21,319 bases of DNA from Chromera velia (lineage: Eukaryota > Sar > Chromeraceae). Below the pieces are notes generated by a model. It was not told the DNA's origin. It saw nothing but the letters and a program-made list of their open reading frames with translations, and made no database searches. Every line of letters starts with the position of its first letter. Positions within the stretch are counted from its first letter, which is position 1. A program made the position numbers and the translations under genes. Positions 9,785-15,310 of the stretch are shown here, in pieces. The stretch is taken from NCBI GenBank assembly GCA_018398765.1, contig JAHBMJ010001597.1:1-21319 (forward strand), written 5' to 3'.

Positions 9785-11312
9785 GTGAGTGAGTGAGTGA
9801 GTGTGCGTGTGTGTGCGTGTATGTGCGTGCGTGCGAACGTTTCCCTGCTTTCTGAGTCCCAAACAAATATCGAGAACAAGAGAGGGCCTGAACAAGAGAG
9901 GCAGCCAGGCGACAAAGCGCAATGATCCCTCAACACCATCCTGAATCCCCGGCGTGAGGGCGCATGAGGGAGGGCCTGAACAAGAGAACTGCATTGCACG
10001 TCCCCTCAAGCCCCTCCCTGACTTTGACTAACTCTCTGGTCCACGTTCGCCCAGTGGATTCTCTTGGTGGGGTTGCTGCACTGCTAGCACTCTGCATGCA
10101 GACAAGTACGGGAGGGGTCAAAGCGTTGTCACCCGATAGGTTGTCAGCTCTTTGTCATTGACGATTTCGCGGGATGGGGTTGCAGCCAGCAGGTCTTGCC
10201 ATGAGATTTGTGTCTGTGTCTTGGTGTGTCTTCACCTGAGACGCATTTGTTTTCATTCTTGTCTACTAAATACTCAGACTGAGTGTGGACTTTCTCTTTC
10301 TCGCGGCCAATCAGATTTCGAAGCCCACCACATTCATCGACAGACAAAGCAAAACCCAAACTGTCCCAGACTGTCCTCGGTCCCCAGCCAGCATACAGGG
10401 GCTCGATCTTGGGTCCGTATACCATTGCAAGGGTCCTCCTTTTGGGTGCATGCGCCAGTCGGTCAAGAAGAAGCCAGGAGGACCTCAGGGGCCTGAAGGC
10501 AAATGAAAGCACCTAGCTGTACAAAGCACAATGAGGCCAGCGACGCGCATGGGTCACACCCAGAAGAAAAGAGCACGAAGGAAGAAACCACTGTCTGCAT
10601 AGATGTGATTTGAACATATTCCGAACATGCATACCAAAAAGGAGTCCAGGGACGGATGCATGTGAACTAGGATGTGAAAAGAGGCAACATGACAGTCATC
10701 AAAAATTTCTACAGTGGACTCTGCTGACTTTGTGGGGGGGGGCAGAAGTAGTTCCTGATAGGCCTCATGCATGTACCTTCTCAAGATCCTTCTCGTCTTC
10801 CTCGTTGAAGATCTCGATTCGCGCAAATGCTTTCCTCACACATTCACGGGTGGCGGAACTCCTGGAGAGCCACCTCGAGTCAGTGTTGTTGAGAGTTGCG
10901 GGGAGAGGCTTGATTTCATGACGACTTTCTGCACTCTCCAGTGTCCTCTCCAGTCTGACGGACGGATTTGTCGACGTGGTCCCACCCTTTTGCAGGTTCC
11001 TGCACGCAACAGCGGTGGATGAGAAGGGCAAGCGTTGGTGTAGTGGACTGGAATCTAGACTGGAATCAAGAGACAAAGGGCAGTCCACCGCCCGAAGCAG
11101 CGCTCCCCTTTTCCTTCAAGGTGCCTCCAGTCGGAGGGGACAAATCGTGCAGATAGACGTCAGAAAACACCAGGAAAGCATCCAGGCCTTCTTTCTTTCA
11201 ATTAACTCCCTCGTTATTTTCCCTCCTCACCTCCATGCACACAGAGGCCTGACCTGGGCAGCTTTAGAGTCCTCTTTTCCCCCCGTCAGCATCATGGGGG
11301 GAATCGTCAGGT
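2965..11312 (-). CDS. Multi-exon TSP1-repeat protein gene (partial 5')
   Basis: Predicted minus-strand gene: join of about twenty exons, listed separately, roughly 795 codons, 5' end not found. The firm core is three thrombospondin type 1 modules encoded one per exon. In other eukaryotes TSP1 modules are disulfide-bonded extracellular domains that bind glycans or receptors, and in Apicomplexa they occur in adhesins and gliding proteins. Four exons upstream join with compatible phases (1/2, 2/0, 0/1, 1/1), and the TSP1 exons are all phase 1-1. Downstream, candidate exons keep phase to 6605, break once, then keep phase from 6312 to a terminal exon ending in a hydrophobic segment. If it is one gene, the product is a type I-like membrane protein with TSP1 domains and almost no cytoplasmic tail. 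If the break is real, there are two genes. The N-terminal exons, and hence any signal peptide, lie beyond 11312. Introns contain long microsatellites. Transcript data would settle the model. Confidence 0.55.
3225..3302 (-). CDS. Predicted penultimate exon, 26 codons
   Basis: One of the best splice-site pairs in the window: a long pyrimidine tract (CCCCCCCTTTCCTCC) then GCTGCTGCAG, and donor ATTAAG|GTGCGT. It is phase 0-0 and encodes TVTDSVALARLAQACGRNQD then YWNAIK. It joins in frame to the terminal exon 117 bp downstream. The helix-like, Trp/Cys-containing peptide matches no family I can name. Confidence 0.6.
3393..3471. repeat. (GA)n microsatellite
   Basis: GA dinucleotides with two GGGA interruptions. 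It lies in the predicted intron between the exons at 3302 and 4322, where the minus strand reads as (TC)n. Confidence 0.95.
3480..4240. repeat. Purine-rich GAAA/GGAA/GCAA microsatellite block
   Basis: About 760 bp, almost entirely purine on the plus strand. It contains (GGAA)n near 3800-3830, (GAAA)n near 3900-3965 and (GCAA)n near 3970-3995. Embedded in it is a 41-bp direct repeat (3488-3528 and 3688-3728, exactly 200 bp apart) starting TAATCATGAGGCC / CAATTATGAGGCC. Long ORFs on both strands here are compositional artefacts. Intronic in the minus-strand model. Confidence 0.9.
4322..4409 (-). CDS. Predicted exon (n)
   Basis: Acceptor CCTCCTTGCAG, donor GAACAG|GTGGGA. The phase 2-0 reading gives RNMHQRPFHPTASSPLMHNP followed by ERLQTECEQ and joins in frame to the exon at 3225-3302. 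The phase 1 reading is also open but leads into a stop in the last exon. The 1.0-kb downstream intron contains the purine-rich microsatellite block. Confidence 0.5.
4472..4597 (-). CDS. Predicted exon (m)
   Basis: Acceptor GATCTCCCAG, phase 1 entry, 126 nt open. The product is Pro/His/Ser-rich with three Cys, looking like a flexible linker. The donor CCCAG|GTCGGT gives phase 1. An overlapping GTCG|GTCTGC four bases later gives the phase 2 needed by the next exon in its best frame. The exact 3' edge is therefore open. Confidence 0.4.
4745..5012. repeat. Pyrimidine-rich TTTC/TTCC/TC block
   Basis: TTTC and TTCC tetramers followed by (TC)n at about 4984-5012. It is complementary in type to the purine block at 3480-4240, so the two could pair as a large imperfect inverted repeat. 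Intronic in the minus-strand model. Confidence 0.92.
5118..5340. repeat. (GA)n / GGGA-rich tract
   Basis: Over 200 bp of GA-rich sequence with GGGA variants, in the predicted intron after the exon at 5373-5449. Together with the TC tract ending at 5012 it forms another pair of complementary low-complexity arms. Confidence 0.92.
5373..5449 (-). CDS. Predicted exon (l), aromatic-rich
   Basis: Acceptor GTCTGCTGCAG, donor CAGAG|GTCAGC. In phase 2-1 it encodes MYQAGKMVLEMVQFYYHYYK, strongly protein-like. Both edges fit the neighbours (5738-5850 upstream, 4472-4597 downstream). The downstream intron holds the GA tract at 5118-5340 and the TTTC/TC tract at 4745-5012. Confidence 0.5.
5738..5850 (-). 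CDS. Predicted exon (k)
   Basis: Acceptor AACGCATGCAG, phase 0 entry, donor TGTGG|GTGAAT in phase 2. The peptide begins LMFAEGILDMRAVFMKSGLG and continues with a Cys/Val/Leu-rich stretch. The frame is open across all 113 nt, and the exit phase matches the next exon at 5449. Confidence 0.4.
5901..5967 (-). CDS. Predicted exon (j)
   Basis: Acceptor TAAATCACAG, phase 2 entry, peptide QLAMTLEELHNRPHVLDLID, a clearly protein-like helix pattern. The donor CCGT|GTGCTC (phase 0) would leave a 50-bp intron. If it is unused, the frame ends at TGA 5871-5873, which would terminate a gene here. Confidence 0.4.
6031..6109 (-). CDS. Predicted exon (i)
   Basis: Acceptor CATGTGTTTTGCAG, phase 1 entry, donor GGAA|GTCAGT in phase 2. 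The peptide contains TQRNFHLVMLQSVLDFGR, an amphipathic, helix-like pattern. GTCAGT is the same donor hexamer as in the first TSP1 exon. Confidence 0.4.
6236..6312 (-). CDS. Predicted 77-nt exon (h)
   Basis: Acceptor ACACATGCAG. Phase 2 entry gives a basic, Gln/Lys-rich peptide (GRLAQYKKGAWQAEKESR) leaving in phase 1 at CAGG|GTCGTT. The phase 1 reading is also open and would end at TGA 6226-6224, making a terminal exon of the TSP1 gene. This is the weakest link in the chain. Confidence 0.3.
6605..6658 (-). CDS. Predicted 54-nt exon (g)
   Basis: Acceptor CCCTGCAG and a perfect donor CTTC|GTAAGT. Phases 1-1 (GHFFATRPGVRRLFEAL) and 0-0 (GTFLPQDPVCDAFLKHF) are both open, so the frame cannot be chosen from this exon alone. 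Phase 1 fits the upstream chain, but neither gives the phase 2 that the best reading of the next exon needs. A small exon between 6312 and 6605 may be missing. Confidence 0.35.
6765..6786. repeat. (CT)n microsatellite with neighbouring short duplication
   Basis: A short CT tract, preceded at 6694-6744 by two copies of a CAATGCATGTATGCAACTGG motif about 30 bp apart. Intronic in the model. Confidence 0.85.
7030..7080 (-). CDS. Predicted 51-nt exon (f)
   Basis: Acceptor AGGCATGCAG, phase 1 entry, peptide GPELRHEVLGSPAFKC. Three overlapping GT donors at 7027-7033 all leave in phase 1, so the frame is robust though the exact edge is not. No recognised motif. Confidence 0.35.
7184..7227 (-). CDS. 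Predicted 44-nt exon (e)
   Basis: Acceptor TGTCTGTCTGCAG and donor GGTC|GTGAGT are both close to consensus. Entry in phase 2 (matching 7390-7618) gives IRRWAKNWFQNPVG and exit in phase 1. Entry in phase 1 is also open but would exit in phase 0. Because it is short, its coding status rests on splice sites and phase alone. Confidence 0.4.
7318..7343. repeat. (CAGA)n microsatellite
   Basis: Six to seven CAGA tetramers on the plus strand, in the predicted intron between exons at 7390 and 7227. On the minus strand it is (TCTG)n. Confidence 0.9.
7390..7618 (-). CDS. Predicted exon after TSP1 repeats (d)
   Basis: Very good acceptor (GTTTGTTTTTGCAG) with phase 1 entry that matches the last TSP1 exon. 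It starts LERERPDYWLDREKITRNAC, then passes a Ser-rich stretch to a hydrophobic segment (FIRFAVMPCLVVGGHIGVFL) that could be a membrane helix. A donor GGA|GTGAGA at 7390 gives phase 2 exit; if it is not used, the frame ends at TGA 7386-7388, which would make this a terminal exon and the hydrophobic segment a C-terminal anchor. Both readings remain possible. Confidence 0.45.
7776..7973 (-). CDS. TSP1 repeat exon 3
   Basis: Acceptor GCATGCAG|CCATTGACTG, probable donor GAAT|GTAACG; 198 nt, phase 1-1. This is the most canonical module: IDCKLSEWSEWAPCSSSC followed by GVGSQSR, with WSEW (C-mannosylation type) and CSSSCGVG (O-fucosylation type), six cysteines, ending DIDC. After the last Cys the frame continues about thirteen residues to the chosen donor. 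Other donors (AA|GTCCAG, same phase; CA|GTCAAG, wrong phase) are possible, so the 3' edge is less sure than the module itself. Confidence 0.92.
8367..8534 (-). CDS. TSP1 repeat exon 2
   Basis: 168 nt, phase 1-1, from acceptor CGTGCAG|CGATTGACTG to donor TGCC|GTCGGT. The module starts IDCVMEAWSTWGCC and ends CRAPPC. It has WSTW (a C-mannosylation type WxxW), CSSDCGPG and a TRTR-like basic stretch (QARTRGV) expected in the CWR layered core. An Asp replaces Ser/Thr in CxxS/TC, so the O-fucosylation site seems lost. The first 17 bases around the acceptor are identical to those of the 8850-9014 exon, which supports origin by exon duplication. Confidence 0.92.
8850..9014 (-). CDS. TSP1 repeat exon 1
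   Basis: Reads from an acceptor TGTGCAG|CGATTGACTG to a donor TGCC|GTCAGT; 165 nt, phase 1 at both ends. It encodes one TSP1 module beginning IDCEVSEWQDF and ending ACKLREC, with six cysteines in TSP1 spacing (C, CSASC, C, C, C). The usual second tryptophan of WxxW is Phe here, so the C-mannosylation motif is incomplete. CSASCRPG keeps the Ser and Gly of the O-fucosylation consensus. The duplicated ACACAGATGTATAC 16-mer (9018-9050) lies immediately upstream in the intron. Family membership is clear from the Cys/Trp/Arg pattern; the exact donor is inferred from phase. Confidence 0.9.
9443..9835. repeat. Compound CT / 15-mer / CTCTCG / TG / GTGA tract
   Basis: Four consecutive patterns are seen. 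CT-rich sequence with GCTCTC variants runs to about 9515. A 15-bp unit (GCTCTCCTCTCTCTC) then repeats about six times to 9603, followed by roughly 24 CTCTCG hexamers to about 9748. Finally (TG)n at 9752-9781 passes into GTGA tetramers and TGCG variants. Lies in the predicted intron just upstream of the first TSP1 exon. The apparent Arg-Ala and Ser-Glu ORFs across it are artefacts. Confidence 0.93.
9840..10032. other. Intronic segment with 16-bp direct repeat
   Basis: Contains two copies of GAGGGCCTGAACAAGAGA (about 9884 and 9971). On the minus strand each gives a CTCTTGTTCAG acceptor-like sequence, so an alternative small exon cannot be excluded. Confidence 0.4.
10033..10080 (-). CDS. Predicted 48-nt linker exon before TSP1 modules
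   Basis: Acceptor GTGCTAGCAG|TGCAGCAACC, donor GAGA|GTTAGT. It is phase 1-1 and encodes a short Gln/Pro/Glu-rich linker (QQPHQENPLGERGPE). Phase 1 exit into the first TSP1 exon is what a phase 1-1 module needs. The 1.0-kb intron that follows contains the CTCTCG/TG tract at 9440-9840. Confidence 0.5.
10236..10512 (-). CDS. Predicted exon upstream of TSP1 repeats (c)
   Basis: 277 nt, phase 0 entry after TACAGCTAG and phase 1 exit at GTCTCAG|GTGAAG, an excellent donor. The reading frame contains RRTLAMVYGPKIEPLYAGW, then WDSLGFALSVDECGGLRNL, and a lysine-rich end. The globular-looking mix of aromatic and charged residues suggests real coding, but I recognise no family. An alternative acceptor (CCTTCAG near 10493) would shorten the exon but needs phase 2, which does not match the upstream exon. 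Confidence 0.55.
10777..10999 (-). CDS. Predicted exon upstream of TSP1 repeats (b)
   Basis: 223 nt, enters in phase 2 after GCGTGCAG and leaves in phase 0 at GAGAAG|GTACAT. The frame is open throughout and ends in an acidic, helix-like stretch (FNEEDEKDLEK). The middle is charged (RATRECVRK-like, written from SRSSATRECVRKAFARIEI). No signal peptide, membrane segment or known domain is visible. Both splice sites are strong, and both junction phases agree with the neighbours. Confidence 0.6.
11231..11312 (-). CDS. Predicted exon upstream of TSP1 repeats (a)
   Basis: Acceptor GACTGCTTGCAG|ACCTGACG behind a pyrimidine-rich tract, donor GGAG|GTGAGG. Of the three phases only phase 1 entry is free of stops, and it exits in phase 2. 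The peptide starts LTIPPMMLTGGKEDSKAAQ. No domain recognised. The phase fits the next exon at 10777-10999. The exon before it is uncertain (see 11599-11874). Confidence 0.55.
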
Positions 11313-11598
11313 CTGCAAGCAGTCAAAGAAGGAGCAGAGGTTGATTGGTTCGAGACAGGAAGCACAGAACCCATCAGCACATGAACCCAAGAAGTGGCTA
11401 TGCAGAACTCGATATGCTTGGATGATGCCACGAGGAACGAGAAACAGCAGCTTCACAAACTATCACAAGCCTGTCTTATTGTTCGAATGAAGAATTCCCG
11501 AAGATCTCAATTAAATGCCTGAACAGAGACGTAACGTATCTTTTTTTGTTCCTCTGAGAAAAGATTTTCTCCACTGACTAATATAGATGCATAAGCAC

Positions 11599-11874
11599 TC
11601 ATGGACACTGTTTTACACCAGCCATCCCTTGCACAAGCTTCCTGTATCTCTCTGGGAGCTCTTTCTACAGGCTTCTCGAAGGCGCACCTGCGTACTGGGC
11701 TCCCTCTCAAGCCCCTTCGATCTGATGCCCTCGAAAATTTCTTGTGCGGTCCTTCAAGTTTTCCGAAGATGCACTCGGACAACCCCTCGAAATACTTGAG
11801 GCGTCCGGAGGAGCGTTTCAAGCTGTGAGGGAGGGGCTGCCGCCGGCTGGGGCAGAGTCTCCACAGGTCTCGGT
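11599..11874 (-). CDS. Possible further 5' exon, edges uncertain
   Basis: A strong acceptor (pyrimidine-rich, then CTGAAACAG) at 11875 opens a frame that stays free of stops to 11507. The product is basic (many R/K) and Cys-containing, with no known motif. Candidate donors are CAG|GTGCGC at 11688 (phase 2) and TGA|GTGCTT at 11599 (phase 1). Only the second fits the phase 1 entry of the exon at 11312. Other frames of the same segment are also partly open, so both coding status and frame are tentative. Confidence 0.3.
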
Positions 11875-12477
11875 CTGTTTCAGAAAACCACCATGAGGAA
11901 AGGAGATGCAAAAAAAAAGCCACATCGATACGTCGAATTTCTAATTTCCTGTTCTCTTCTCGATCGCAGCAGAAGAAAACAATGGTGCGAACATCACCGC
12001 CGACTCAGGCACTGACAGGCAGACACACAAGATTTCCTGAATCCTCATGATGGTTTCAATCATTTTCAATCCTGTTTGTCATTCGATCACGCTCAACATC
12101 GCTCTGCATGACAACTGTGTTCAAATTATATAAAGAGCCCAAAATAGCCCAAACGAAATGGCTCACAGATGCTCACAGTGGTCATGCGCTCGCGTGCAGG
12201 CTACCCGCGGCCCGGGGGGTCCGCAGCGGCCATGCTGGCCTATGCAATGGCATGCATGCAGTTTTGCAATCAACCTTCCGCGCGAGCCACGGCCGGCCCC
12301 CGCGGCCCCTATATACTGTTGTATCGACACATGATCGACACAATGACTCATGCAGGATGCCACTTCCACAGGCTTCAGTGGCATGCCGGGGCCCAGCAAA
12401 AAATCGTCTAGACCAAAGCCTCTTAGTATTAATCCTCAGGGCCGTCTTGCAAAAAGACTGTCTAGAGTCTAGACGAT
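11875..12477. other. No gene recognised
   Basis: Mixed composition. A plus-strand acceptor-like TTCTCTTCTCGATCGCAG occurs near 11970, but no matching exon could be built. A GC-rich patch (12180-12310) and a GTCTAGAGTCTAGAC palindrome near 12461-12475 precede the first satellite fragment. Confidence 0.4.
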
Positions 12478-12511
12478 GAAAGTGGAAAGACTATCATGCA
12501 AACAGACAGAA
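12478..12511. repeat. Isolated 38-bp satellite monomer
   Basis: Starts GAAAGTGGAAAGACTATC and continues CATGCAAACAGACAG, close to the satellite monomer of 16541-17605. It is followed directly by the first copy of the 47-bp direct repeat. Confidence 0.8.
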
Positions 12512-12558
12512 GGCTGTCTGAAGAGGATTAAGAGATTCTAGCTACTAGACTTACTAGA
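12512..12558. repeat. 47-bp direct repeat, left copy
   Basis: Begins GGCTGTCTGAAGAGGATTA and ends CTACTAGACTTACTAGA. It is identical to 14219-14265 except at one base. Satellite sequence lies on the outer side of each copy, so the pair brackets an insertion of 1660 bp. Confidence 0.9.
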
Positions 12559-12787
12559 GCTTTTCCTGAGTCGGCTGCTGCGGCCTGGTACTTAGGATCT
12601 TCACGAGAGTCTTGCAGAGAGTTTTGGCTCTGTCCGCCTCTCTGTCATGTTGTGTCTACAGTGTGAGATGTGAAGTATTTCACGGTGGTATTCTCTCCTT
12701 GTTTCCTGTTACAGCACGCTGCTAAACCGTCTGATGACTGCGTTTGCTCGGCCGTTCTGTAACTAGACTTGAGAGCTCTGCCATCTT

Positions 12788-13567
12788 TTGACTTACCGTC
12801 TTCTTTTCATCATCTCGGTCTCACGTTACATTTTTCGCTTTCTTGGGATGGCTGTGTCTGCTCCCTCTGTCTTGGCCCAGGCTGTCGTCTGGAGGATGGA
12901 AGCTTTTCTTGTTAAACAAGGTTCTGCGGTTCCAGGCCCTTTCCAACCCGGTTCGTTGGTGGAAGCTTTAGAACGTTTTCTTGGATTCCTTCACCGGCGC
13001 GAAAATCCGGTTGCGTCTTCTGAATCAACACGCGGTGGTGCTACAGTAGTAGTAGTCGGCTGTCACCGACGCAGTAGACATACGAGAAGAGGGAAACGCT
13101 TCTCTAGGGCAAAGTGGGAACGAATCAGTTTAGATAAGGGCGACGTAGAGGTGCCATCTTCGAAAGAATGCACATCTCTTTCTAGACTGGGCCACTTGAC
13201 TGCATCAGAGTGCACTCTCGGGCCCCTTCCTGTGTAGAAAGAGTCTGGTGGGCGTGAATATGGCCATTATTTTGTGATGCAAACAGCTAGATGGTGTCAA
13301 ACGCAAGAGAAAAAGTTCCAAAGTGGGTTTGGGACTTCTTCTGGGGTTTGGAGTGACATGGTGCGACAGAGGCATGGTTTGTCGCTTCGTGCAGGAGTGG
13401 CAGCTGGGGAGGAGGGGGGGTATGCCTCGTTGGGGCCTGTGAAATCGGGTCTCTCTATTGATCCTTTTCGAAGCGATAGGCGCGTAAACAAAGACTTTGT
13501 GACGGAAGGGCGTCGCTTGCTTCACTTTTGCATGCAAGCCTTGGGTCATCGTCAAATGGTCCGGTAG
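12788..13567 (+). pseudogene. Decayed ORF of the 1.66-kb element
   Basis: A single frame is open from 12788 to 13567 except for one TAG at 13235-13237. The likely start is the ATG at 12848 (MAVSAPSVLAQAVVW). The product would be about 239 residues, with a hydrophobic/aromatic N-terminal half, a basic centre (HRRSRHTRRGKRFSRAKW) that could bind nucleic acid, and a Gly/Arg-rich C-terminal part. No RT, nuclease, zinc finger or gag motif is recognisable. The basic centre would suit a gag/ORF1-like protein, but that is a guess. Codon use and base composition differ from the predicted host exons. Confidence 0.45.
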
Positions 13568-13889
13568 AAAGGGGGGCCGCGCGCGTGTCCATTGAGGATC
13601 GTTGGAGAAGTGCTGCCAATTTAGCTGTTGGGGGCCCTTTTTAGGATTGGACTCCCTGAGGTTCTCTTCCTTCTTCCTTCTTTGGAATGATTCTTTCCTT
13701 ACTTCTTGTCTTTCTTCCTTTCCTCACCTCCGCTCTTTCTTTCTTCCATATGCATTCCTATTTGCCTTCTTTCTCTTCGCTTCTCTAACATTTTCTTGAT
13801 GACAACTGTAAATGAATACTTACCGTAGAGAACTTTTTTCCTTCTTCGCAAATCTTGGCCTGTTCGATCGCTCACGCAATTAAGCCAAC

Positions 13890-13911
13890 AGCGATAGACA
13901 AATGACAGTGG
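13890..13911 (+). repeat. 22-bp shared motif, copy 1
   Basis: Begins AGCGATAGACAAA and ends GACAGTGG. It matches 20088-20109 at 20 of 22 positions, and TAAG occurs a few bases upstream in both. Probably a conserved 3'-region motif of the retroelement family. Confidence 0.75.
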
Positions 13912-14218
13912 CAGACCGACGGGGTGTGGATAGCTGGGGTAAAACAAAAGCTGTTTGGTGTTTTGGGCAGTGTTACAGTATATGACGCGATCGATACATC
14001 CTTACACGCGTGTGTGCATCATGCATCTACGCGTGCTGATCTCTGTATGCACGCATGCATGCATTTAATTATTTGTTTGCATGCATGCAGTTGCATTTAT
14101 ATGCATCTTTGCCGATTGATCGCTGTATACATTGCTCGTATGCCTTACGACAGCCTTGTAAACCTCCGTTTCGCGTGCTGGAAACTGACAATGCATGTCG
14201 GTGTGGTCGAGATTCCTC

Positions 14219-14265
14219 GGCTGTCTGAAGAGGATTATGAGATTCTAGCTACTAGACTTACTAGA
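14219..14265. repeat. 47-bp direct repeat, right copy
   Basis: Differs from 12512-12558 by a single A/T change. It is followed at once by satellite-like sequence (AGTGGAGAGTTCGTC). Confidence 0.9.
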
Positions 14266-14345
14266 AGTGGAGAGTTCGTCATTCAAGCACGAAAGATGAA
14301 AGTGAAGAGAAGTTCAATGTTTGCGTGTTTATCTTCATATATAGG
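14266..14345. repeat. Satellite remnant plus array-end flank
   Basis: Starts AGTGGAGAGTTCGTCATTCA and continues with AAAGATGAAAGTGAAGAG, i.e. diverged satellite units. It then reads AAGTTCAATGTTTGCGTG TTTATCTTC, which is nearly identical to the sequence that ends the main array at 17605-17640. So one array end occurs twice. Confidence 0.8.
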
Positions 14346-14631
14346 AGTTCTGGTTTATTTTTATACTATTCCACAACTATTCATAACTATTCAAACCATT
14401 TTAAGTTCTATCATTTTTTTTTTTTTTAAGTTCTTTATCTATCTTTGTCAAAAATATTCAAAATTTAGTAAATTACTCACAGTGGTACATATATATATTA
14501 AAAATTCTGCTAGAAATTCCTTGAATCCTTGTGAGGAAGTCTTTATTGTTTTTTGTTCAAATGTTGTAAACTCTATCCTTCATCCTCCTCCAAATGATTC
14601 TGCTTTAAATTTCATATTTTAGGAAGGCAAA
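14346..14631. other. AT-rich spacer
   Basis: Strongly AT-rich, including a T14 run near 14416. No exon or repeat unit is recognised. The 232-codon frame that crosses it joins unrelated repeats and is not a gene. Confidence 0.6.
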
Positions 14632-14705
14632 ACCTCCCTGAACCTAAGTGCTACTTGAAAAAATATAATTAAGATCATCTCTATCTGTAGCATCTTTTTT
14701 TAAGA

Positions 14706-14734
14706 GACCGTCCACGCCTGCGGCGTAGACGGTC
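14706..14734. repeat. GC hairpin inside the MITE, first
   Basis: Arms GACCGTCCACGCC and GGCGTAGACGGTC (one mismatch) around a TGC loop. Confidence 0.85.
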
Positions 14735-14783
14735 AAGACATCGTCCAGATATGCGGCTTTGGCTTTCAAAACACCATAAATGA

Positions 14784-14802
14784 TCCGCGCCTGCGGCGCG
14801 GA
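14784..14802. repeat. GC hairpin inside the MITE, second
   Basis: Perfect arms TCCGCGCC and GGCGCGGA around a TGC loop. It shares CGCCTGCGGCG with the first hairpin. Confidence 0.85.
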
Positions 14803-14889
14803 CTTTCAAGCTTATCCAAAAATGTGGTCTGAACTTTCAAGTGGTAGTTAGGTTCAGGGAGGTCGAAAGCAAAAACATTCTCTATGGTC

Positions 14890-15225
14890 CAGCAAAAACC
14901 AGCATCCAAGCATATGAAAACTGAAAAGAAAACTAGAGAAATGAAACTAGAACAGACGTCAGCTTTTGTATGGAATTATCAACCAAACAAGATTTAAAGC
15001 ATATTGTTTGTTTCAATGAGGGGTCATATACGTAGACAGACAAGAAAGATGAAGACTGAAAGGTCGTTATGTGAGGAAACAAGGAAGATGAAAGTGAAAC
15101 GGATTTTCTGCAAGCAGACGGGCTAGCAGATAGGATGAAACTGGAGAGGCCTTTAACACGCAGGCAGGAAAGATCGAAGCTAGTAGAAAGTAGTCATGCA
15201 AGCCAGTAAGATAGACAAAAGTGGA
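14890..15225. repeat. Strongly diverged satellite copies
   Basis: Words of the 38-bp satellite recur in degenerate form (AAAGATGAAGACTGAAAGG, AAGATGAAAGTGAAACGG, GTCATGCAAGCCAGTAAG, AAAAGTGGAGAG). Spacing is no longer regular. This is the left edge of the array into which the hAT element inserted. Confidence 0.65.
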
Positions 15226-15233
15226 GAGTCGTC
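15226..15233. repeat. 8-bp target-site duplication, left
   Basis: GAGTCGTC directly precedes the element end CAGGGTT. It is identical to 16533-16540. Confidence 0.92.
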
Positions 15234-15265
15234 CAGGGTTGCTTTTTTGTTCGGTAACGACCCCT

Positions 15266-15310
15266 CTCTACCGGTAATTACCGGATTACCGGTAATGGAC
15301 TCCGTTTACC
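15266..15310. promoter_or_regulatory. hAT subterminal repeat, left
   Basis: Starts CTCTACCGGTAATTACCGG and ends GTTTACC. It contains four ACCGG/CCGGT words, typical of clustered subterminal transposase-binding motifs. The binding role is inferred. Confidence 0.65.

Larger units (their letters stand above)
12559..14218 (+). mobile_element. 1.66-kb insertion, probable decayed retroelement
   Basis: The segment lies between two copies of a 47-bp direct repeat and interrupts satellite DNA. It contains a broken ORF (12788-13567), a pyrimidine-rich stretch (13660-13800), a 22-bp motif starting AGCGATAGACAAA (13890-13911) and a GCATGCATGCA-rich 3' part. The 22-bp motif also follows the RT pseudogene at 20088-20109. 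In both places a GCTGTYTGAAGAG word appears about 330-350 bp further on. The 47-bp repeat could be a long target-site duplication or a short terminal direct repeat of the element. No poly(A) tail and no LTR are seen. Confidence 0.6.
14632..14863. mobile_element. 232-bp MITE with terminal inverted repeats
   Basis: The left end starts ACCTCCCTGAACCTAAGTGC, and the right end, read on the minus strand, starts ACCTCCCTGAACCTAACTAC. The arms match over about 28 bp with three mismatches (14632-14659 and 14836-14863). There is no coding capacity. The inside is an imperfect twofold repeat, each half carrying a GC hairpin with a TGC loop followed by a CTTTCAA word. No target-site duplication is evident, so I cannot assign a superfamily. 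Confidence 0.8.

Noticed and set aside
8925..9866. 313-codon minus-strand ORF with long Arg-Ala / Ser-Glu runs
   Set aside because: It is a translation of the CTCTCG hexamer repeat joined to intron sequence; it overlaps the TSP1 exon in another frame and has no protein-like composition.
12559..14218. LTR retrotransposon with 47-bp LTRs
   Set aside because: 47 bp is too short for an LTR, the ends lack TG...CA, and no primer-binding site or polypurine tract was seen next to the repeats.
13924..14622. 232-codon plus-strand ORF
   Set aside because: It crosses four unrelated pieces (element 3' end, 47-bp repeat, satellite remnant, AT-rich spacer), so it cannot be one conserved gene.
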